Positions 59,133-64,000 of a DNA stretch of 64,000 nt are shown one piece after another. Under the pieces are notes generated by a model. It was not told where the DNA came from, did no database searches, and saw only the letters and a list, made by a program, of their open reading frames with translations. Position numbers and translations under genes: made by a program. The stretch covers positions 62,001-126,000 of the forward strand of contig CAZLDI010000006.1 in assembly GCA_964558415.1 (NCBI GenBank), given 5' to 3'. This DNA comes from CAZLDI01 sp964558415 (lineage in GTDB: Bacteria; Chloroflexota; Dehalococcoidia; SM23-28-2; RBG-16-64-32). The first letter of the stretch is position 1; every line of letters starts with the position of its first letter.

Positions 59133-59909
59133 TCATTGAAAGGAAGGATGGTCGCCAAATCGTAAATCCAGGACGTGTCCGGTCATGGACTCCCGTCCCA
59201 GCCGCTGTTCGATCGCCTCCCATACCGCAAGCTTGTAGTCGATGTTCTGGCTGTCCCCCATGACCACCCGATAGCCGGTGTCCGTCACGACGGTGAGCCC
59301 CTTGTCCGCCGAGTACTCCGCCGAGGCTACGTTCAGTGCCAGCTCCTCAGGTACTCTCTGTCTCAGAGCATGCACAAGGGCTACGGCATCAGCGTCTACG
59401 TGGTCCCCCGGGATCAAGCGCCCCGGGTTCGTAAGGTCAACGATCACCGGCGCCCCCTCCGCAGGTTGGGGCGAAGGAAGAACGACGCCAGCCCCGTCGA
59501 TCACGTAGTGCAGATCCCCCACTTGCCAGATGCCCCAGGCCGTCCGTTCTACGATCTGAATGCGGATTCCCTGCGGCCAGCGACGCTGGATCTGTACCGA
59601 CTCGACCATCGGCAGGCGCGCTATGCGCTCGCGAGCTGCGCCCGCGTCCAGGGTGAGCATGCTGTCCCCATGGAAGGCGGCAAGTCCACGCACCTCCGAC
59701 TCGCTGACCGTGGCGACGCCGAGGACTTCAACCTTGTGTACGCGCATGGCCGGCGACTGGTAGAGCGCCACGAGTAGGCCCAGCGCCGCGACCACCCCCA
59801 TCGCCGCGGCGATGCGCCGAAGACGCGCCCGACGCATCCGCCTGGATGTCCTGTCGTCAACCAGGACTTGCGCCTTCACCACGCGCGGGCGGGCCGGCCT
59901 ACCGGGCAC
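59133..59909 (-). CDS. ftsQ: Cell division protein FtsQ (POTRA domain)
   Basis: 258 residues. A basic N-terminus is followed by a membrane helix (about 32-50), a POTRA domain (HKVEVLGVATVSESEVRGLA, then IQRRWPQGIRIQIVERTAWG) and a FtsQ/DivIB beta domain. It is part of the divisome. The GTG start overlaps the ddl stop by 11 bases. It is the first cell-division gene after the wall genes. Confidence 0.94.
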   Translation of the reverse strand: MPGRPARPRVVKAQVLVDDRTSRRMRRARLRRIAAAMGVVAALGLLVALYQSPAMRVHKVEVLGVATVSESEVRGLAAFHGDSMLTLDAGAARERIARLPMVESVQIQRRWPQGIRIQIVERTAWGIWQVGDLHYVIDGAGVVLPSPQPAEGAPVIVDLTNPGRLIPGDHVDADAVALVHALRQRVPEELALNVASAEYSADKGLTVVTDTGYRVVMGDSQNIDYKLAVWEAIEQRLGRESMTGHVLDLRFGDHPSFQ

Positions 59910-60984
59910 GGAAGTTCTCCTGGTGACGCTCGAGACCCAGCTCTATCAGCCGCGTTATCAGGTCGCGATACGAGAGTCCGGCGTACTCCCAGAGCTTCGG
60001 GTACATGCTCATCGGCGTGAATCCGGGGATCGTGTTCACCTCGTTCAAGTAGAGCCGGTCGTCAGCGGTGAGGAAGAAATCGACGCGGGCAAAGCCGGCG
60101 CAGTCGATGGACTTGTAAGCCTCGAGGGCCAGCCGCTGCAACCGCTCTGACGTATCACGCGGAATGTCCGCTGGAATGTGCAGTCGCGTGTTTGGGTCGT
60201 CGTACTTGGCGTGATAGTCGTAGAACTCACTGCTGAACGTGATCTCGCCCGCCGGCGATGCCTCAGGGTCATCGTTGCCCAGGATCGCGGTCTCGACCTC
60301 GCGACAGTCGATCGCCTGCTCCACGAGCACCTTCCGGTCATAGCGGAACGCCTCCACGATCGCCTCTTCCAGGTCCTCTCGCGATCGTGCCTTTGATGTA
60401 CCGATGCTCGAGCCGCTGTTCGCCGGCTTCACGAAGCACGGGTAACCGATCGTCACCTCAGCAGCCCCGGTGACGCGTGCAGGATCGGTCCGCCAGTCAG
60501 AGCGCCGAATAAGCACGTCATCCGCCACCGGAAAGCCGTGATAGCGGAAGAACGTCTTCTGAAGCGCCTTGTCCATACCGATTGCGCTGGCCGCGACGCC
60601 GGCGCCGACATAGGGCACTCCGGCCAGTTCAAGGAACCCTTGAAGCGTGCCGTCTTCACCGTTGGTTCCGTGGATCAACGGGAACACGATGTCGATCCGC
60701 CGGATCGCTGCGAACACCTGCGTGCGGTGCAGAATGCCGTTACCTAGAGGCTCGTCGAGGCCGCGCAGCCGCTCCGAACGGATGCGAGCCAGCGCCTGGG
60801 CCGTCTGTGGCGGCGTCAGCCAGGTGCCCTGGCGGGTCACGCCGATTGGCACCGCCTGGAAGCGGTCCGCGTCCAGGGCCGCCATCACGCCCTGCGCCGA
60901 AACGACGGAAACCTCATGCTCTGCCGACCGGCCGCCGAAGAGGATGCCAACCTTGAGTCGCTTGTCGCGCCTCGCCGCGGTCAC
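59899..60984 (-). CDS. ddl: D-alanine--D-alanine ligase
   Basis: 361 residues. ATP-grasp motifs are VGILFGGRSAEHEVSVVSA, FPLIHGTNGEDGTLQGFLELAGVPYVG, CFVKPANSGSSIGTSKA and YLNEVNTIPGFTPMSMYPKL. It makes the D-Ala-D-Ala dipeptide of peptidoglycan. The GTG start overlaps the murB stop. Confidence 0.97.
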   Translation of the reverse strand: MTAARRDKRLKVGILFGGRSAEHEVSVVSAQGVMAALDADRFQAVPIGVTRQGTWLTPPQTAQALARIRSERLRGLDEPLGNGILHRTQVFAAIRRIDIVFPLIHGTNGEDGTLQGFLELAGVPYVGAGVAASAIGMDKALQKTFFRYHGFPVADDVLIRRSDWRTDPARVTGAAEVTIGYPCFVKPANSGSSIGTSKARSREDLEEAIVEAFRYDRKVLVEQAIDCREVETAILGNDDPEASPAGEITFSSEFYDYHAKYDDPNTRLHIPADIPRDTSERLQRLALEAYKSIDCAGFARVDFFLTADDRLYLNEVNTIPGFTPMSMYPKLWEYAGLSYRDLITRLIELGLERHQENFRAR

Positions 60985-61898
60985 GCGAACTCTCCCACGA
61001 ACGCCACCTCGGGTTCGAGTTCCACGCGGAACCGTTGTCGCACACTGGCCTGGGTGAGCTCGATCAGTGCCATGATGTCGCCGGCCTTCGCGCCACCCAG
61101 ATTAAGGATGAAGTTGCTGTGCAGCTCTGAGATCTGTGCGTTGCCGCTGCGATGGCCGCGCAACCCCACCTGGTCTACATACCACCACGACGGATGGCCT
61201 GGAGGGTTCTTGAAGACAGAGCCGCAATTGCGGCCCGGCGGCTGGGCGGCCTTCCGCAGCCGGTCAAACTCCTTCACGCGCGCCTTCAGCGTGCCTGGAT
61301 CGCCTTGCTCTAGCCGCAGGTCCACGGTCAGTACCACCGCGTCCGTTATCTCGCCGCGGGCGAACGCACTGTCACGATAGCTCAGGTCCAGCTCCTCGCG
61401 GGACAACTCCCGTACTATCCCCCCCGCATCTGCCAGACGCGCGCCCTTGATTACGTTGCTGAGGCTGTGGTCGTAGGCGCCCGCGTTAGAGAATACGGCG
61501 CCACCCAGGCTGCCCGGGATCCCGCACGCCCACTCGATGCCACCATACCCCGCTGCCGAGAAACGCCGCGCGAGACTAGCGAAGCTGACGCCGCTGGCCA
61601 CCCGCGCCTTGAGCCCAGTGCCGTTCTGCGCCGGGCCGTCTATGGCGTCGGTGCGGTTCTCTATCGTCAGACCTCTGATGCCGCCGTCGCCGATCAGGAT
61701 GTTCGACCCCGAACCGAATACGAACACGGGGAGACCGTGCAGGCGTCCGGCTGCGTAAGCCAGCCGCAGCTGCTCCTCCGTCCGGGCGATCGCGTACAAG
61801 TCAGCCGGTCCGCCCACGCCGAACGTCACGTGGCGGGCCATGGGCTCCTGCAGTCGCACCTCCATCATCCTTCGTAACTGGGGGAGAAGCTCGCTCAT
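60981..61898 (-). CDS. murB: UDP-N-acetylmuramate dehydrogenase MurB
   Basis: 305 residues from the ATG overlapping the murC stop; the frame extending farther upstream lies inside murC. FAD-binding residues are in VFVFGSGSNILIGDGGIRGL, GIEWACGIPGSLGGAVFSNAG, and the reaction loop RNCGSVFKNP with SELHSNFILNLGGAKAGDI. It reduces enolpyruvyl-UDP-GlcNAc. It is a type II-like MurB by loop length. Confidence 0.95.
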   Translation of the reverse strand: MSELLPQLRRMMEVRLQEPMARHVTFGVGGPADLYAIARTEEQLRLAYAAGRLHGLPVFVFGSGSNILIGDGGIRGLTIENRTDAIDGPAQNGTGLKARVASGVSFASLARRFSAAGYGGIEWACGIPGSLGGAVFSNAGAYDHSLSNVIKGARLADAGGIVRELSREELDLSYRDSAFARGEITDAVVLTVDLRLEQGDPGTLKARVKEFDRLRKAAQPPGRNCGSVFKNPPGHPSWWYVDQVGLRGHRSGNAQISELHSNFILNLGGAKAGDIMALIELTQASVRQRFRVELEPEVAFVGEFA

Positions 61899-63301
61899 CG
61901 CTGCCTCAGTAGCTCCAGCACCATGGGACCCACCTTGTCCACGTCCCCGGCCCCGATCGTGAAGAACACGTCTCCAGGCACGAGCTGGTCGGCTGTCGTA
62001 CCCGCGCTCTCTTCGAGCGTCCCCGCGAAGTGCGCTGCCGGCGCGACGATCTCTCTCGCCAGCTCCTCCGCGCTCATGCCCGCTGAAGGCTCCTCTCGCG
62101 CCGCGTACGTCTCCGCAATCAGCAGGGCGTCGCAGCCCTGAAAGCACGTGCGAAAGCCGTCCAGCAAATACGAGGTTCTGGTATAGGTGTGCGGTTGGAA
62201 CAAGCAAACGAGCCGCCGGCCCCGAAACCGCTCTCGGGCGGCCGCCAGAGTAGCCCGCACCTCCGTCGGGTGATGGGCGTAATCGTCCATCACTGTAACC
62301 CCTGCCGCCTCGCCGACGAGCTCGAAGCGCCGGCGAACGCCGCGGAATTCGGAGATAGCTGACTGCATCTCCTGCGCCGAGAGTCCCAGAACCTGGCCAA
62401 CGGCTATGGCCCCGAGCGAGTTGGTTACGTTGTGAACGCCGGGTAATAACGTTTCTACCGTCCCCCACTGCTGTTTCCGCAATTCTACCATAAAAGTTGA
62501 TGTGTCTATACCCTTTCGCGAAATATCTCTCGCGGTCCAGTCCGCTTCCGGGCTAAGACCGTAAGAGACGACGTGGACGGGGTGCGTCACGTCGTCTCTT
62601 ACGGTCGGGGGAAGGAGCGCCTGCAAGGCAGGGGAGTCCGCGCAGGCGATGATGTATCCGTTGTCTTCAACTCTGGAGAGGAACCGTTTGAAAGTCTGCG
62701 TTAGCGTCTCGAACGACCCGTAGTAATCTAAGTGGTCCGGCTCGATATTCGTCACGAGCGCCACATGCGGCCGGTAGTTCAGGAAGGCGCCGTCGTACTC
62801 ATCCGCCTCGACTACAAAGTGTGGGCCGTCCCCCGGCGCCACGTTCGTGCTCAGATTGATCATCTCGCCGCCCAGCATGATTGTGGGCGACCGTCCGGCA
62901 TGATGCAGCATAAACGCGACAAGCGAAGACGTCGTGGTCTTGCCGTGCGTGCCGGCGATGGCGATGACCTGCTTGCCGTCGGCGAGAAGCGCCACCATTT
63001 CCCCCCGCTTGATAGTCGTGACCCCGCGCCGGAGGGCCTCCGCCAGCTCAGGGTTGTCATTCCGGGCGGCCGACGTATATACAACCATCTCGGCGTCCCC
63101 CACGTTCGCGGCGTCGTGGCCCCTGATCACGGTCACTCCCAACTGCTCCAGCTTCGATGTGAGCGGGGAAAGGCTGAGGTCGGACCCGGACACGGTGTGC
63201 CCCCTGTGCCTCAAGATCGTGGCGATGCCGGACATGTGTATGCCGCCCACCCCTACGAGGTGGACCCGCTGCGGAATGGCGCGCACGCCCGTGTCGTTCA
63301 C
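61895..63301 (-). CDS. murC: UDP-N-acetylmuramate--L-alanine ligase MurC
   Basis: 468 residues. Motifs are VHLVGVGGIHMSGIATIL, VIAIAGTHGKTTTSSLVAFML, VVEADEYDGAFLNY, and DDYAHHPTEVRATLAAARERF. It adds L-Ala to UDP-MurNAc. The GTG start overlaps the murG stop. Confidence 0.97.
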   Translation of the reverse strand: MNDTGVRAIPQRVHLVGVGGIHMSGIATILRHRGHTVSGSDLSLSPLTSKLEQLGVTVIRGHDAANVGDAEMVVYTSAARNDNPELAEALRRGVTTIKRGEMVALLADGKQVIAIAGTHGKTTTSSLVAFMLHHAGRSPTIMLGGEMINLSTNVAPGDGPHFVVEADEYDGAFLNYRPHVALVTNIEPDHLDYYGSFETLTQTFKRFLSRVEDNGYIIACADSPALQALLPPTVRDDVTHPVHVVSYGLSPEADWTARDISRKGIDTSTFMVELRKQQWGTVETLLPGVHNVTNSLGAIAVGQVLGLSAQEMQSAISEFRGVRRRFELVGEAAGVTVMDDYAHHPTEVRATLAAARERFRGRRLVCLFQPHTYTRTSYLLDGFRTCFQGCDALLIAETYAAREEPSAGMSAEELAREIVAPAAHFAGTLEESAGTTADQLVPGDVFFTIGAGDVDKVGPMVLELLRQR

Positions 63302-64000
63302 CTAACGCCATCTCCCGACAGCTCAATAAGGATGCGCGCAATGCGCCGGGCCGCGTCGGGCCTCGCCAGGCGGCGAGACGCGTTGCCCATGCTCTTCAGC
63401 TTGCGCTCATCGTGCAGAAGCTCACCCACGACAGGGAGAATGCGGTGCAACTCGCTGTCCTCCAGAACGATTGCGGCGTCGTGCTTCGCCATGTACCTTG
63501 CGTTCACCCGCTGGTGGCCGCCGGCGTAGGGGTAGGGGACGAGAACGGCAGGCAAGCCGATTGCCGGAAGTTCGCCGAGGACCGACGCCCCGGAACGGCA
63601 CACGGCCAGGTCCGCTGACGCCATCGCCCACGGCGTCTCGTCGTGCAGGTAGGCGTAGAGGTGATAGCGGCTTTGAAGGGTGCCCGGAAGCGCGTCGCGA
63701 ATCTCAGCCAGCCACGGCTCGTCTGCGTGGCCGCACAAGTGCAACACTTCACATAACTCTAACAGACTCGGAAGATCGGAGGCGATCGCCCTGTTGATGC
63801 TATGGGCGCCCTGGGACGCGCCGGTCACGAACAGCACTTTCTCCTCGGGGTCCAGGCCCAGGCGTTGTCGCCCAGCGGCGCGGCTCGCCTGCCAGAACTC
63901 CTGCCGCACCGGGTAGCCGGTGACGACCGTTCTCGAGCTCGGGAGACGGCGCACGGTCTCGATGGCTGTGACAGCCACACGTTGCGCCAGGCCGGCTATC
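63298..64000 (-). CDS. murG: MurG glycosyltransferase (N-terminal part missing)
   Basis: The frame is open to the window edge, so about 233 C-terminal residues are visible. The family motifs are VVTGYPVRQEFW, LFVTGASQGAHSINRA and the UDP-sugar site VCRSGASVLGELPAIGLPAVLVPYPYAGGHQ. MurG adds GlcNAc to lipid I to make lipid II at the membrane. The first part lies beyond position 64000. Confidence 0.94.
   Translation of the reverse strand, partial: IAGLAQRVAVTAIETVRRLPSSRTVVTGYPVRQEFWQASRAAGRQRLGLDPEEKVLFVTGASQGAHSINRAIASDLPSLLELCEVLHLCGHADEPWLAEIRDALPGTLQSRYHLYAYLHDETPWAMASADLAVCRSGASVLGELPAIGLPAVLVPYPYAGGHQRVNARYMAKHDAAIVLEDSELHRILPVVGELLHDERKLKSMGNASRRLARPDAARRIARILIELSGDGVR

Noticed and set aside
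1..64000. Insertion sequences or prophage
   Set aside because: No transposase, integrase, terminal inverted repeats or structural phage genes were seen in any frame.

Overview
The window is GC-rich bacterial chromosome, densely coded, with long runs of overlapping start and stop codons. Gene content (Tad pilus, two adenosylcobalamin-dependent ribonucleotide reductases, RNase Y with YmdB, the THTGW-type and zinc-ribbon small proteins, F420-type LLM oxidoreductase, FtsA with an amphipathic tail, no outer-membrane genes) suggests a monoderm member of the Chloroflexota, perhaps Dehalococcoidia-like. This is inference: there is no rRNA here. I see no prophage, insertion sequence or CRISPR array.

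Layout. 1-6.4 kb (+): tad/cpa pilus genes cpaB(partial)-cpaE-cpaF-tadB-tadC, then two XRE regulators and a 54-residue protein that repeats only their C-terminal helix. 6.5-8.5 kb (-): ECF sigma factor with a membrane partner that may be its anti-sigma factor. 8.8-12.8 kb (-): glycolate oxidase glcDEF. 12.9-20.3 kb: beta-lactamase-fold surface protein, glycerol kinase, LLM oxidoreductase, OB-fold protein, pirin, YjbQ, prenyl synthase. 20.3-28 kb (-): one tight run NurA-HerA-Mre11(SbcD)-Rad50(SbcC)-GarR-like-MIP18-SelW, the last carrying an in-frame TGA that looks like selenocysteine. 28-38.4 kb: acyl-CoA dehydrogenase, tRNA-Asp, PHP, ymdB-rny, recX-small membrane protein-recA, yggT-proC-yggS, and a divergent WYL regulator. 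38.5-43.3 kb: small enzyme operon (VOC, thioesterase, PPOX), CDF transporter, ABM and cupin proteins. 43.4-56.5 kb: nrdJ1, a lone DGQHR protein, a GGDEF/HD-GYP protein, an AAA ATPase, and the nrdR-unknown-nrdJ2 operon with its NrdR box in the promoter spacer, then a PIN protein and a frameshifted hydrolase. 56.7-64 kb (-): division and wall cluster murG-murC-murB-ddl-ftsQ-ftsA-ftsZ.

How genes work together. Division and wall genes form one operon. DNA repair appears twice, recA/recX and the NurA-HerA-Mre11-Rad50 run, and both promoters carry related GAAC-N4-GTTC-like sites, suggesting a shared LexA-type control. Deoxynucleotide supply uses two NrdJ enzymes, only one of which sits under a visible NrdR box.

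The most interesting observations are the SelW-like selenoprotein with a bSECIS-like hairpin, the archaeal-style repair operon, a repeated leaderless-promoter pattern (TAnnnT 6 to 9 bases before the start codon), and several conserved genes whose Shine-Dalgarno or coding signal leads to a non-standard start codon (ATC, CTG, GTA, ATT).
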